Shown in pieces: positions 11,036-20,911 of a stretch of DNA of 64,000 nt (the first letter of the stretch is position 1; each line of letters starts with the position of its first letter). This DNA is from Sulfurimonas sp. HSL3-1. Its GTDB lineage: Bacteria > Campylobacterota > Campylobacteria > Campylobacterales > Sulfurimonadaceae. The translations under genes were made by a program, and so were the position numbers. The DNA is taken from NCBI RefSeq assembly GCF_039645995.1, contig NZ_CP147920.1, positions 1,674,001 to 1,738,000 on the forward strand, in the 5' to 3' direction. The notes beneath the pieces were generated by a model that made no database searches, was not told the DNA's origin, and was given only the letters and a program-made list of their open reading frames with translations.

Positions 11036-12115
11036 ATGAAAAACGTCGGTTTAATAGGTCTGTCATTACTGGCAGCAGCATTAGTTATGTCCACAGGATG
11101 TGGCAGCAGCAGTTCAAGTGTTCCGAAATCAAAATACGTCATCACCGCCAATGCGGAAGATGATACCCTCTCCTCTTTCAGCCGTGATACGACAACGGGG
11201 GCGTTGACACCGGTTGCGGTGATGGCTGCGGGCTCCAACCCGACCGGCCTGGTGCAGCATCCAAACGGCAAATTCGTCTATTCGATGAACGTTGACGACT
11301 GGGACAACACCTCTTCAGCCAGTATCGATACCTGGGAGCTCAATGCAAGCGGTGCCCTGTCGCACCTTGCAAATACCAGAGTTGTGGGTATGGCCCTGAA
11401 CGCCGTTATTTCACCAAACGGCAGATATCTCTACGTCACCGATCAGAATGACTATGAGTTGCATTCATTCAAGATCAATACGACCACGGGCGCATTGACG
11501 GAACAGCCCTTCTCACCGACATATGAGTATGAGGCGCACTCCATCGCCATGCACCCCTCCGGCAAGTTCTTCTATGTCGGGACGGAAAATAATCAAATCC
11601 ATGGGCATGTCATCACGAATGACGGTAACTACACCGGCACGCCCAATACGCCCTATGCGGCTACAGGGGCCAACAACTGGCTGGCCATTACCCCGAACGG
11701 CGATTACCTCTATACGGTCGATGCCACCGGCAATGAAATCAAGGGCTTCAGTGTGAATGAGAAGACCGGCGAGATCACCCTCATGGCCGGTTTCCCGGTC
11801 ACGACCACTGGCTCCGGTATGAAAAGCTGTGCCGTAACACCGAACGGTAAGTATTTTTATGTGACAACGAAATCCGATGCTTCCGTCAATGCGTACAACG
11901 TCGAATCAAACGGTTCGCTGACATACATCGACACCTATGCCTCCGGCGGCCATCCGAAATCTGTGGCCGTCGACTCCAAGAGTACCTCGCTTTACGTCGC
12001 AAATTACGACGATAATAATGTAAGTGCTTTCGAGATCGGCGCGACAGGTGCATTGACACCTATCAGCAAGTATGCCGTGGGAGTCGGACCGAAAATGTTG
12101 ATCACGGCGCATTAA
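11036..12115 (+). CDS. Beta-propeller lipoprotein (lactonase/YncE-like)
   Basis: An exported lipoprotein of 359 residues. The signal peptide KNVGLIGLSLLAAALVM is followed by the lipobox STGC and a Ser-rich linker. The rest is a propeller of repeating blades, each with a P-N/S-G-[KRD]-[YF] turn and a Y-V strand: HPNGKFVYSMN, SPNGRYLYVTD, HPSGKFFYVGT, TPNGDYLYTVD, TPNGKYFYVTT and DSKSTSLYVAN. This resembles the 6-phosphogluconolactonase/YncE class, but the outer-envelope location argues against a sugar-phosphate role. The second ATG (11036) is preferred because AAGGA lies 6 nt before it and directly abuts the first ATG. The gene sits alone between tRNA genes; ligand or binding partner unknown. 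Confidence 0.8.
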   Translation: MKNVGLIGLSLLAAALVMSTGCGSSSSSVPKSKYVITANAEDDTLSSFSRDTTTGALTPVAVMAAGSNPTGLVQHPNGKFVYSMNVDDWDNTSSASIDTWELNASGALSHLANTRVVGMALNAVISPNGRYLYVTDQNDYELHSFKINTTTGALTEQPFSPTYEYEAHSIAMHPSGKFFYVGTENNQIHGHVITNDGNYTGTPNTPYAATGANNWLAITPNGDYLYTVDATGNEIKGFSVNEKTGEITLMAGFPVTTTGSGMKSCAVTPNGKYFYVTTKSDASVNAYNVESNGSLTYIDTYASGGHPKSVAVDSKSTSLYVANYDDNNVSAFEIGATGALTPISKYAVGVGPKMLITAH

Positions 12116-12132
12116 GCCGTCAACAACACGGT

Positions 12133-12154
12133 GTGTCGGTACATGCGCCGGCAC
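12133..12154 (+). terminator. Hairpin after the propeller lipoprotein gene
   Basis: GTGTCGGT (12133-12140) pairs with GCCGGCAC (12147-12154) through six Watson-Crick and two G-U pairs, 17 bp after the stop codon. No strong T tract follows, so the terminator call is tentative. Confidence 0.35.
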
Positions 12155-12329
12155 ATCCCCTTTCAAGACACTTCATCCTTTCATGCCTCTCGGCTTATCA
12201 TCGTATTTTATCTTTTCGCTGCTCACAGGTAGACGCTATTTCCATACCAAAGACAAAGCGGCAATTTTCGATAAATTAATAACAGAATAGGTAACTTCGC
12301 AGTATAATCCTCCCCTGCTTTTGCACGAT

Positions 12330-12405
12330 GACCCTTTCGTCTAGGGGCCAAGGACGCTGCCACTTCATGGTAGAGACGGAGGTTCAAATCCTTCAAGGGT
12401 CGCCA
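12330..12405 (+). tRNA. tRNA-Glu-like gene (anticodon UUC), unusual anticodon loop
   Basis: Acceptor GACCCTT pairs perfectly with AAGGGTC; D stem GTCT/GGAC, anticodon stem CTGCC/GGTAG, T stem GGAGG/CCTTC with loop TTCAAAT, encoded CCA. The anticodon loop reads ACTTCAT: UUC is in the Glu position, but position 33 is C instead of the almost invariant U, and positions 32 and 38 can pair. The D loop (AGGGGCCAA) is also one base longer than in a typical tRNA-Glu. A TATAAT box at 12303-12308 suggests it is transcribed. Either a diverged tRNA-Glu paralogue or a decaying copy. Confidence 0.75.
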
Positions 12406-12476
12406 TATGGGTGCTTTTAGATGCCCAAAAAGCTCTTTTTAAAGTTAGCGAAGTATACTTTCGCTCTACTTCATGT

Positions 12477-12553
12477 GCGGTGGTAGTTCAGCTGGTTAGA
12501 ATACCTGCCTGTCACGCAGGGGGTCGCGGGTTCGAGTCCCGTCCACCGCGCCA
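12477..12553 (+). tRNA. tRNA-Asp (anticodon GUC), copy 2
   Basis: Identical over 77 nt to the copy at 10631-10707, including discriminator G and CCA. A TATACT -10 box lies at 12454-12459. The last 13 bases of this gene plus about 40 bp of downstream sequence recur imperfectly from 12746. Confidence 0.97.
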
Positions 12554-12798
12554 TGCTTTTACAATCAAAACACCTTTATTTCAACCTATTTCCAACCGTT
12601 CCAATACTCTCTCACCCGCTTCGCTATCAAGGTATCGCTCCGCTCTCTGTTTATGACACCACCTTCGTGGTCTCACGCCGTTCGACAACACGCCGGTTTC
12701 AAAGCTAAAAACGTGAAGCAGTTCACGTTTTGTGACGCTTCTCACGTCCACCGCGCCATGCTTTTACAATCAAATCTCCTTTTATCAACCTATTTCCA
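12541..12798. repeat. Direct repeat of the tRNA-Asp 3' end and flank
   Basis: The sequence from 12541 (GTCCACCGCGCCATGCTTTT and onward) recurs at 12746. The first ~29 bp are identical, followed by ~25 bp of similar sequence ending in CAACCTATTTCCAACC. The copies are 205 bp apart. The interval holds a perfect hairpin, AAAACGTGAA at 12708-12717 with TTCACGTTTT at 12722-12731, and no credible gene. Duplication of a tRNA 3' end is typical of integrase attachment sites or of unequal recombination. The remaining non-coding DNA from about 12800 to 12904 shows nothing recognisable. Confidence 0.6.
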
Positions 12799-12904
12799 AC
12801 CCCTTCAGAACACACTGACTTTATTCCACCATAGCATCTCTGCCTGTTTTATTTTTTAAGAGTGATTTTGTCTTATTTACCCTATAGTGGCTGGATAGAC
12901 ACGA

Positions 12905-13173
12905 GGGCATCACCAAAATCCCTGTGCGGTCTCAGCATAGCAGAGAAAGTCATAATCAAGGCGACGCTTTGAAGACCTAGCCTTAGCTAAGTCGAAAAGT
13001 GGCAACGCTGAGTATGGCTTTTCACTGTTATGCCCTGCGGGAGAGCGTTTGAAGCACGATCTTTCTTCCGTTTTCATCTTGACTTAGCTTTTGGCTAGGC
13101 CTTCAATGAAAACAAAAAAAATCTCATGCTTCAAATGCTCTCTGAGCTCCACACAGGGACTTTGGTGATGCCC
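12905..13173. mobile_element. 269-bp MITE-like element with long terminal inverted repeats
   Basis: The left end (12905-12935) and right end (13142-13173) are inverted copies of about 31 bp starting GGGCATCACCAAA, with roughly three substitutions and one indel. Inside there is a second inverted pair: GACCTAGCC...TTAGCTAAGTC near 12981-13002 against GACTTAGCT...GGCTAGGCC near 13080-13100. The whole element could fold into one long hairpin. No transposase is encoded and no target-site duplication is visible at the borders. The right end stops 15 bp before the sufB ATG, just ahead of its ribosome-binding site, so the suf leader or promoter must run through or lie inside it. Alternatives: a structured leader RNA or an old palindromic repeat. 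Confidence 0.6.
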
Positions 13174-13188
13174 TTAAAAGGAGCCGCC

Positions 13189-14618
<1,430 letters not shown>

Positions 14619-14622
<4 letters not shown>

Positions 14623-15365
14623 TGGAGATAAAGAACCTGCATGCCGCCATCGGCGGCAACACCATTCTCAAAGGTCTCAGCCTGACCCTGGAAAAAGGCA
14701 AAGTCCATGCCATCATGGGCCCCAACGGTGCGGGAAAATCGACCCTCTCCAAAGCCGTCGTCGGCCATTACGACGTCGACGTCACGGAGGGAGAAATCAT
14801 TTACGACGGACAGAATGTCCTTGAACTGGAACCGGAGGAGCGGGCACTGGCAGGGATCTTCCTCAGTTTCCAGAATCCCGTCGAGGTGCCCGGCGTCAAC
14901 AACGCCTATTTCCTGCGTACCGCCCTCAACGCCAAGGAGCGCCATGAGGGTAAACCCGAAACGAACGCGGCGCAGTTTCTGCGGCTGATGCGCAGCCACG
15001 TCGAACAGCTGGGGATGAAACCCGACATGATCTCGCGCAACCTCAACGAAGGCTTCTCCGGCGGCGAGAAAAAACGCAACGAGATCCTGCAGATGGAGAT
15101 CCTGCAACCCGACGTCATCCTCCTCGACGAGATCGACTCCGGCCTCGACATCGATGCGCTGAAAGCCGTCTCCGAGGGGATCAACCGGATGAAGAACGGG
15201 GAGCGCACCTTCCTCGTCATCACCCACTACAGCCGCATCCTCGACTACATCGACCCCGACTATATCCATGTCCTCCAGGACGGAAAAATCGTCAAAACGG
15301 GCGGCCCGGAACTGGTCAAACGCCTCGAGTCCGAGGGCTACGGGGCGATCGCGGAGGATGCATGA
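14619..15365 (+). CDS. sufC: Fe-S assembly ATPase SufC
   Basis: An ABC-type ATPase of 248 residues with no membrane domain. Walker A is GPNGAGKST, the Q-loop [13 protein letters not shown] is the SufC form, the signature is [13 protein letters not shown], Walker B is [14 protein letters not shown], and the switch His is in VITHYSR. ATP-driven dimerisation of SufC remodels SufB-SufD during cluster assembly. Two adjacent ATGs (14619 and 14622) overlap the sufB stop, and the C-terminus overlaps the sufD start, so translation is coupled. Confidence 0.97.
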
Positions 15366-16534
15366 TGGGCGCGCTGACCCTTGACCTCGTCCGGGAACAG
15401 GCCCAGGAACCGCTGTTCGAACGGCTCACTACCCTCGGGCTTCCCGGCAACAAAACAGAGCAGTACCGCCATTTCGCGATCAAACCCCTGTTCGCACGGG
15501 ACTACACCCTCAAGACGGCGGCAGTGCACACACCGAAAACCGGCGAACGCCTCGTTATCGAAAACGGGACCGTCACCGAACTCCCGGCGGGCTGTTCGAT
15601 CTCCTACCGTTCCCCTTTCCCGGCCGATCCGGACCACTACGACGCGCTCTATTTTCTCTCGCACCTGCTGGCGCCCGCCGTCATCGCGCTCGAGATCGCC
15701 GAGGAAGCAAGTTTTGAGCTCCGGCATATCGTCAGTGACGCCCGGACCCTGCTGCCCTACCGCCTCTCTCTCACCGTCGCGCCGGAGAAACATGCGGAGA
15801 TCTTCGAGACCTTCGAGGGGGAAGGAAGCGCGGAGAGCCTCGTGCTCTACGGTATCGACGCCAAGATCGGCGACGGTACCGCCCTGCGGTGGATCCGGGA
15901 CGAGAGCGGCACGGCGGAGGAGACGGCGCTTATCGGCACCCACCGCTTCCATGTCGGCGCAAACGGCCGACTGGAGCTGAAGACCTTCGACTTCGGCAGC
16001 GCCCAGGCCCTGCACCTCTACAAGATCGACCTGGAGAGCCATGCCCGCTGCGACGCCGGCCACCTGCTGATGGCGTCAGGCACGGCGCGCCGGGGCAACG
16101 TCGTGCATATCATCCATCACGCCCCCCACGCCACCTGCGTCCAGGAGGCGCGCAGCGTCCTGCGCGGCGCGGCCACCGGGATCTTCGACGGCCTCATCCG
16201 CGTCGACGCCAAGGCGCGCTACGCCGACGCGCGGCAGAACACCAAAGCCGTGCTGCTCTCCCCGCAGGCCTATATGTACGCCAAGCCGCAGCTGGAGATC
16301 TATACCGACGAACTCGAAGCCTCCCACGGAGCGACAATTGGCCAGCTCGATGAAGACGCCCTCTTCTACCTGCGTTCACGGGGGATCGCGGAGAAGGAGG
16401 CGCGCAGCATGCTCGTCCTCGCCTTCGCCGACGCCCTCATCGGCAGCGTCGGCGACAACGCCTATGCCGAACGCATCCGCGCCGATTTCCGGTCGGCCTA
16501 TTTTACGGCACCCGCCGCAAAGGAGATACCATGA
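15362..16534 (+). CDS. sufD: Fe-S assembly protein SufD
   Basis: A 390-residue SufD, the SufB paralogue in the scaffold complex, which helps iron entry. The N-terminus has GNKTEQYRHFAIKPL, as in SufD proteins where a WR/YR motif follows the first helices. The C-terminal half is the SufB/D beta-helix with [32 protein letters not shown] and ARSMLVLAFADALI. Overlaps with sufC and sufE are both of ATGA type. Function is firm from the C-terminal motif and context. Confidence 0.95.
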   Translation: MMGALTLDLVREQAQEPLFERLTTLGLPGNKTEQYRHFAIKPLFARDYTLKTAAVHTPKTGERLVIENGTVTELPAGCSISYRSPFPADPDHYDALYFLSHLLAPAVIALEIAEEASFELRHIVSDARTLLPYRLSLTVAPEKHAEIFETFEGEGSAESLVLYGIDAKIGDGTALRWIRDESGTAEETALIGTHRFHVGANGRLELKTFDFGSAQALHLYKIDLESHARCDAGHLLMASGTARRGNVVHIIHHAPHATCVQEARSVLRGAATGIFDGLIRVDAKARYADARQNTKAVLLSPQAYMYAKPQLEIYTDELEASHGATIGQLDEDALFYLRSRGIAEKEARSMLVLAFADALIGSVGDNAYAERIRADFRSAYFTAPAAKEIP

Positions 16535-16947
16535 CGATGGATGAACAGGTTCAGCTCTACAAAGAGGACCTTGCCCTCCTCCCCGACAAAGACGCGAAGA
16601 TGGAGTACATCCTCGATTTCGGCAAGGAGGCGGGGACACTTGAACCGCAATACAAAACCGACGAGAACATCATCAAAGGATGCTCCTCCCTGGCGTGGCT
16701 GCACAAAGCTTATGACAAGGGAAAGATCCTCCTCGAGGCCGAAGGGGACTCCATCATCGCAAAAGGGATGCTCGTGATGCTGCTCGGCATCTTCCACAAT
16801 AGGACCCCCGACGAGATCCTCGCCTTCGATCCGAACAAACTCAAAGAGATGGGGATTATGGAGCTGCTCAGCCCCGTCCGCCAGCAGGGGCTCGAAGCCT
16901 TCCTGAACGTCATTTACGGGTACGCCAAGGCCTGCAAAGGGGAGTGA
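16531..16947 (+). CDS. sufE: SufE-type sulfur acceptor protein
   Basis: A 138-residue SufE. The sulfur-accepting Cys is C51 in IIKGCSSLAWL, at the same position as in E. coli SufE. The motif GMLVMLLGIFHNRTPDEIL and the C-terminal RQQGLEAF are typical. SufE takes persulfide from a SufS-type desulfurase and passes it to SufB. Since no sufS is beside it, the donor enzyme is unlinked or a NifS/IscS-type protein serves it. Start overlaps the sufD stop. Confidence 0.93.
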   Translation: MTMDEQVQLYKEDLALLPDKDAKMEYILDFGKEAGTLEPQYKTDENIIKGCSSLAWLHKAYDKGKILLEAEGDSIIAKGMLVMLLGIFHNRTPDEILAFDPNKLKEMGIMELLSPVRQQGLEAFLNVIYGYAKACKGE

Positions 16948-16948
16948 G

Positions 16949-17278
16949 ATGAACTTCGACGCCCTCAAAGAGAAGATCACCGACAAGCTGCGCGGCATCT
17001 ATGACCCGGAGATCCCCGTTAACATCTACGACCTCGGGCTTATCTACGGTATCGACTGCGCCAAGGAGAGCGGCGGGGCGACCAGGTGCGTCGTGACGAT
17101 GACCCTCACCTCCGCCACCTGCCCCGTCTCCGAGAGCCTGATCGACCAGGTGCGCAACATCGGCTACCTCATCGACGACGAACCCGACCTCGTCGTCGAA
17201 GCCAACCTCGTCTTCGATCCCCCCTGGACGATGGAGAAGATGAGCGAGGAGGCGCGGCTGCAGCTGGGGATGCTGTAA
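16949..17278 (+). CDS. sufT: SufT/MIP18-family (DUF59) Fe-S maturation protein
   Basis: A 109-residue stand-alone DUF59 protein. It has the family core LRGIYDPEIPVNIYDLGLIYGI and the conserved Cys in TLTSATCPVSESL, ending with DPPWTMEKMSEEARLQLGML. SufT and MIP18/PaaD-like proteins help deliver Fe-S clusters to client enzymes. It lies 1 bp after sufE and closes the suf run, which fits a carrier acting after SufBCD. Confidence 0.9.
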   Translation: MNFDALKEKITDKLRGIYDPEIPVNIYDLGLIYGIDCAKESGGATRCVVTMTLTSATCPVSESLIDQVRNIGYLIDDEPDLVVEANLVFDPPWTMEKMSEEARLQLGML

Positions 17279-17315
17279 GTCCGTTTCCAAGCGCACAAGT
17301 GCTACACTATGCCTT

Positions 17316-18149
17316 ATGAACAGTCCCGTATTTCTGACCGATCTTGACCACACCTTTCTGCGCTCCGACCAGAGTGTCAGCCCCTTCTCCCGCGACGTCT
17401 GGAACCGCATCGCCCGCCACACGCCCCTGACCGTCGCCACGGCACGCAGTTTTTCCAAGTCGCACGATTTCCTCAGCGCCCTGCATCTCGACGCGCCGAT
17501 GATCCTGCTCGACGGCTCCATGGTCGTCCTCCCGGACAAGACCCTCATCGACATCAAAACCGTCGCCAAAGAGATCGGGGACGAACTGATCGAGGCGGGA
17601 CGCCGCTTTGACAACATAGAGCCCTTCGTCATCGGCCTCACCGACCGCGACCTCAACGAAGCGTTCCGCTACCCCGAAAAGGTCACGCCGATGCAGCGGC
17701 AGGTGCTGGAGAACTACAAAAGCGATCCCCGCCTGGAGCGGCTGGGGCGCATGGAGGCGATGGAGGAGACCCTCAAGATCGTCTACATGGCCGAAGAGGC
17801 GCGCCTGCGGCCGCTCACGGAGCACTTCAAGGCGCTCTTCGGCGATGCGCTGGAGTTCAAGCTCTCCCCGGAGAAGTATACTGGGGGCTACTACCTCACC
17901 ATTTTGCACCCCCTCGGCGACAAGGCCCACGCCATGGCGAAGGTCGCCGAGTACATGGAGCACGACACCGCCGACTTCACCGTCTTCGGCGACAGCCTCA
18001 ACGACCTGGGGATGTTCGAACTCGCCGGGACCGCCTGCGCCGTGCAGAACGCCCTCGACGAGGTAAAGGCCGCCGCGGACATCGTGCTGCCCCACACCAA
18101 CGACGAAGATGCCGTCGCACGCTACCTGCAGGAGGCCACCCATGCCTGA
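17316..18149 (+). CDS. HAD-family hydrolase (Cof/sugar-phosphatase type)
   Basis: A 277-residue cytoplasmic HAD phosphatase with a C2-type cap. Motif I is FLTDLDHTFL (nucleophile first Asp), motif II the Thr/Ser in VATARSFS, motif IV the pair in FGDSLNDLGMFE. Cof-like enzymes and mannosyl-3-phosphoglycerate or sucrose phosphatases share this form. The neighbours (sugar transporter, hexose-6-phosphate mutarotase) suggest a sugar-phosphate substrate. The ATG at 17316 has no clear ribosome-binding site; a TACACT box ends 7 nt before it, so the message may be leaderless. The exact substrate cannot be told. Confidence 0.85.
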   Translation: MNSPVFLTDLDHTFLRSDQSVSPFSRDVWNRIARHTPLTVATARSFSKSHDFLSALHLDAPMILLDGSMVVLPDKTLIDIKTVAKEIGDELIEAGRRFDNIEPFVIGLTDRDLNEAFRYPEKVTPMQRQVLENYKSDPRLERLGRMEAMEETLKIVYMAEEARLRPLTEHFKALFGDALEFKLSPEKYTGGYYLTILHPLGDKAHAMAKVAEYMEHDTADFTVFGDSLNDLGMFELAGTACAVQNALDEVKAAADIVLPHTNDEDAVARYLQEATHA

Positions 18150-19416
18150 CAAAACCTCCGCCCTCCTGCCCATGAGCATCCTCGGCCTGCTCTTCTTCAT
18201 CTTCGGATTCGTCACCTGGCTCAACGGCTCGCTCATCCCTTTTCTCAAGATCATCTGCGACCTTACCGCCTTTGAAGCGCTCCTGGTCACCTTCGCCTTT
18301 TACATCGCCTATACGGTGATGGCCCTGCCGATGGCGACGGTGCTGCGCTACACCGGCTACAAACAGGGGATGGCCCTGGGGCTCGGCATCATGGCCGCCG
18401 GGGCCCTGCTCTTCATTCCCGCGGCCCAGAGTGCGGACTACCGCCTCTTCCTCGGCGGCCTCTTTACCCTGGGGGCGGGCCTCACCCTGCTGCAGACGGC
18501 ATCGAATCCCTACATCGTCCACATCGGCCCCCACGAGAGCGCGGCGGCGCGCATCAGCATCATGGGGCTCATCAACAAGGGCGCCGGCGTCCTCGCCCCG
18601 CTGCTCTTTACCGCCCTCATTTTCGCCGACTTCACCGCCCCCGTCTCCGCCGATGCGACGCCGGAGATGAAAGCGGCCCTGGCGCAGAAACTCGTCAGCC
18701 CCTACCTCTCCATGGCCTCCGCCCTCGCGCTGCTGGCGGTCTTCGTCCGTCTCGCACCCCTGCCGAAACTCCCCTTCGAAGCCGTTCCCGCCGCCCCGGG
18801 CGACTCCGTCTGGCGCCATCCGCACCTCCTGCTCGGGGCCGTCACCCTCTTCTTCTACGTCGGCATCGAGGTCATCGCGGGGGACACCATCGGCCTCTAC
18901 GGCCAATCGCTCGGCATTGAAAACGCGACGGCGCTCACCGCCTATACGATGGTCTTTATGGTGGCGGGATACCTCATCGGCGTCACGACGATCCCCAGGT
19001 TCATCTCCCAGGAGAAGGCGCTGCGCTACACGGCCCTGGCCGGTCTGGTCTTTACGGCCGGGATCCTCTGGAGCAGCGAACAGAGCCACACGGTCGCGTC
19101 GATCCTCTGGGGCTGGAGCGGCATCGCCACCCTGCCCGACAGCCTCACCTTCGTCGCCCTGCTGGGGCTCGCCAACGCCCTTGTCTGGCCCGCCGTCTGG
19201 CCCCTGGCGCTCAAGGACCTCGGCCCCCTCACGGCCAAGGGGAGCGCCCTGCTCATCATGGGCATCGCCGGCGGCGCGCTGCTGCCGCTGCTCTTCGGCC
19301 AGATCGGGGAGATGGGCGGCACCCTGCGCCACGGCTACGCCCTGGGCTTCGTCTGTTACGCCTTCATCTTCTACTACGCCCTTACCGGCCACAGCATAAG
19401 GAGAAACCATGCATAA
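18142..19416 (+). CDS. FucP/GluP-type sugar MFS transporter
   Basis: A 12-span major facilitator of 424 residues. The N-terminal signature FGFVTWLNGSLIPFLKI is characteristic of the fucose/glucose/galactose:H+ symporter family, as are LLQTASNPYIVHIGP and GMALGLGIMAAG in the following spans. It probably imports a hexose with protons. ATG 18142 follows AGGAGG closely and overlaps the HAD stop by 8 bp, and the next gene overlaps its end, so HAD-transporter-mutarotase form an operon. Sugar import is unusual for a strict autotroph and suggests some carbohydrate use or glycan salvage. Confidence 0.88.
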   Translation: MPDKTSALLPMSILGLLFFIFGFVTWLNGSLIPFLKIICDLTAFEALLVTFAFYIAYTVMALPMATVLRYTGYKQGMALGLGIMAAGALLFIPAAQSADYRLFLGGLFTLGAGLTLLQTASNPYIVHIGPHESAAARISIMGLINKGAGVLAPLLFTALIFADFTAPVSADATPEMKAALAQKLVSPYLSMASALALLAVFVRLAPLPKLPFEAVPAAPGDSVWRHPHLLLGAVTLFFYVGIEVIAGDTIGLYGQSLGIENATALTAYTMVFMVAGYLIGVTTIPRFISQEKALRYTALAGLVFTAGILWSSEQSHTVASILWGWSGIATLPDSLTFVALLGLANALVWPAVWPLALKDLGPLTAKGSALLIMGIAGGALLPLLFGQIGEMGGTLRHGYALGFVCYAFIFYYALTGHSIRRNHA

Positions 19417-20266
19417 GCTTGTCACCTCGGAAAACGGCCTGGAAATCCTCGAGATCATCAACACCGAAGCCACGGCCAAGATCGCCCTGCAGGGGGCGCA
19501 TCTTTTCGAATACGCCCGCCACGGCCAGCCCGAACTGCTCTGGCTGAGCCCGACGGCCCGTTTCGAGCCGGGACGGGCCATCCGCGGCGGCGTCCCCGTC
19601 TGCTGGCCCTGGTTCGGCTCGGACCCCGACATCCCCGAGCGGCCCCAGCACGGTTTCGCCCGCGCCGTACTGTGGCGCCTCGAGAGCGTCGAGGAGGCGG
19701 ATGACACCGCGACCGTCGTCACCCTAAAGCTCGACGACACGATGCTCGAACAGCACGAGCGCCGCTGGTTTCCCTACCTCTTCGAACTCACATTGCGCAT
19801 CACCATCGGCGAGCAGCTTGAACTCGCCCTTACGACAAAGAACCTGGGCAAGGAACCCTTCGAGATCACCGAGGCGCTGCACACCTACTTCAGCCTCGGC
19901 AATATCGCCGCCGTCAGCATCGTCGGGCTGGAGGGGGTCACCTACGCCGACGCCCTGGACGGGTTTGCCAAAAAATCCTCCGGCGCCCCCATCGGTATCA
20001 CCCGGGAGACCGACCGCGTCTACCTCGACACCGAAGACACGGTGATCCTGCTGGACGAACGGCTGGGACGCACCGTCATCGTCGGCAAAAGCGGCAGCAG
20101 CTCCACCGTCGTCTGGAACCCCTGGATCGACAAAGCGGCGCGCATGGAGGATTTTGCCGACGACGGCTACAACACGATGGTCTGCATCGAAACGGCCAAC
20201 GCCCTCTCCAACTCCGTCACCGTCGCCCCGGGCGATTCCCATACGATCACGCAGAGCATCAAGTGA
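19409..20266 (+). CDS. D-hexose-6-phosphate mutarotase (YeaD-like)
   Basis: A 285-residue aldose-1-epimerase-fold protein. GGVPVCWPWFG, the HGFAR catalytic-His region and the ITEALHTYFSLG strand are diagnostic of the YeaD/glucose-6-phosphate 1-epimerase branch, which interconverts anomers of hexose-6-phosphates. The second half contains VIVGKSGSSSTVVWNPW. It overlaps the transporter stop by 8 bp and its TGA overlaps the next GTG start. Confidence 0.9.
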   Translation: MHKLVTSENGLEILEIINTEATAKIALQGAHLFEYARHGQPELLWLSPTARFEPGRAIRGGVPVCWPWFGSDPDIPERPQHGFARAVLWRLESVEEADDTATVVTLKLDDTMLEQHERRWFPYLFELTLRITIGEQLELALTTKNLGKEPFEITEALHTYFSLGNIAAVSIVGLEGVTYADALDGFAKKSSGAPIGITRETDRVYLDTEDTVILLDERLGRTVIVGKSGSSSTVVWNPWIDKAARMEDFADDGYNTMVCIETANALSNSVTVAPGDSHTITQSIK

Positions 20267-20874
20267 AGCAGGTCATTTTCGACGGCCGCGAGGTCTCGCC
20301 GTCCAAGGTCGTCTGCATCGGCCGCAACTATGTCGAACACATCGAGGAGCTCGGCAACGAGATCCCCGAGCAGATGGTCGTCTTCAACAAACCCAACTCC
20401 GCCATCACCGACACCCTCCGCTACATCGAGCCGACCTGCCGCTTCGAAGGGGAGATCTGTTTTCTCATTGAAAAGGGGGAGATCGCAGGAATAGGCTTCG
20501 GTCTCGACCTCACCAAGGCTTCTATTCAGAACCGTTTGAAAGAGAAGGGCCTGCCCTGGGAAAGGGCGAAGGGGTTCGACGGCTCAGCCGTTCTGAGCGA
20601 CTTTGTCCCTTTTCGCGAATCAATGGAGTCACTTCGGATGACCCTGCACGTCGACGGCAAACTCCAGCAATACGCCGGCTACGGCCTTATGATGTACAAA
20701 CCCTCAGTCATGCTCGAAGAGATCAAATCGTTTATGACATTGGAAGACGGCGACATCATCATGAGCGGGACCCCAAAAGGGGTCAGCACCTACGAGGCCG
20801 GGCAGACCTTCGTCGGTCGGGTCTACTCGGATGAAACCCTGCTTATCGAGCAAACGTGGGTTGTTCAGGGCTAG
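20263..20874 (+). CDS. Fumarylacetoacetate hydrolase-family protein
   Basis: A 203-residue single-domain FAH-fold protein. VVCIGRNYVEHIEELGNEIP is the standard family opening; the metal-binding acids are in FEGEICFLIE and in the Asp of AKGFDGSAVLSDF; the end carries GDIIMSGTPKGV. Relatives act as acylpyruvate hydrolases or oxaloacetate decarboxylases/tautomerases. The start is GTG at 20263, overlapping the mutarotase stop as GTGA, so it is the last gene of the sugar operon. Substrate unknown; an acylpyruvase or oxaloacetate-related role is the best guess. Confidence 0.88.
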   Translation: MKQVIFDGREVSPSKVVCIGRNYVEHIEELGNEIPEQMVVFNKPNSAITDTLRYIEPTCRFEGEICFLIEKGEIAGIGFGLDLTKASIQNRLKEKGLPWERAKGFDGSAVLSDFVPFRESMESLRMTLHVDGKLQQYAGYGLMMYKPSVMLEEIKSFMTLEDGDIIMSGTPKGVSTYEAGQTFVGRVYSDETLLIEQTWVVQG

Positions 20875-20911
20875 AAGAAAGACCACTTCCAACTAAGTAT
20901 GTAGGAAGAGG

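Noticed and set aside
13126-13188. Upstream in-frame ATG extending sufB by 21 codons
   Set aside because: The extension falls within the right arm of the inverted-repeat element, has no ribosome-binding site, and homologous proteins begin near MAQTEVDK.
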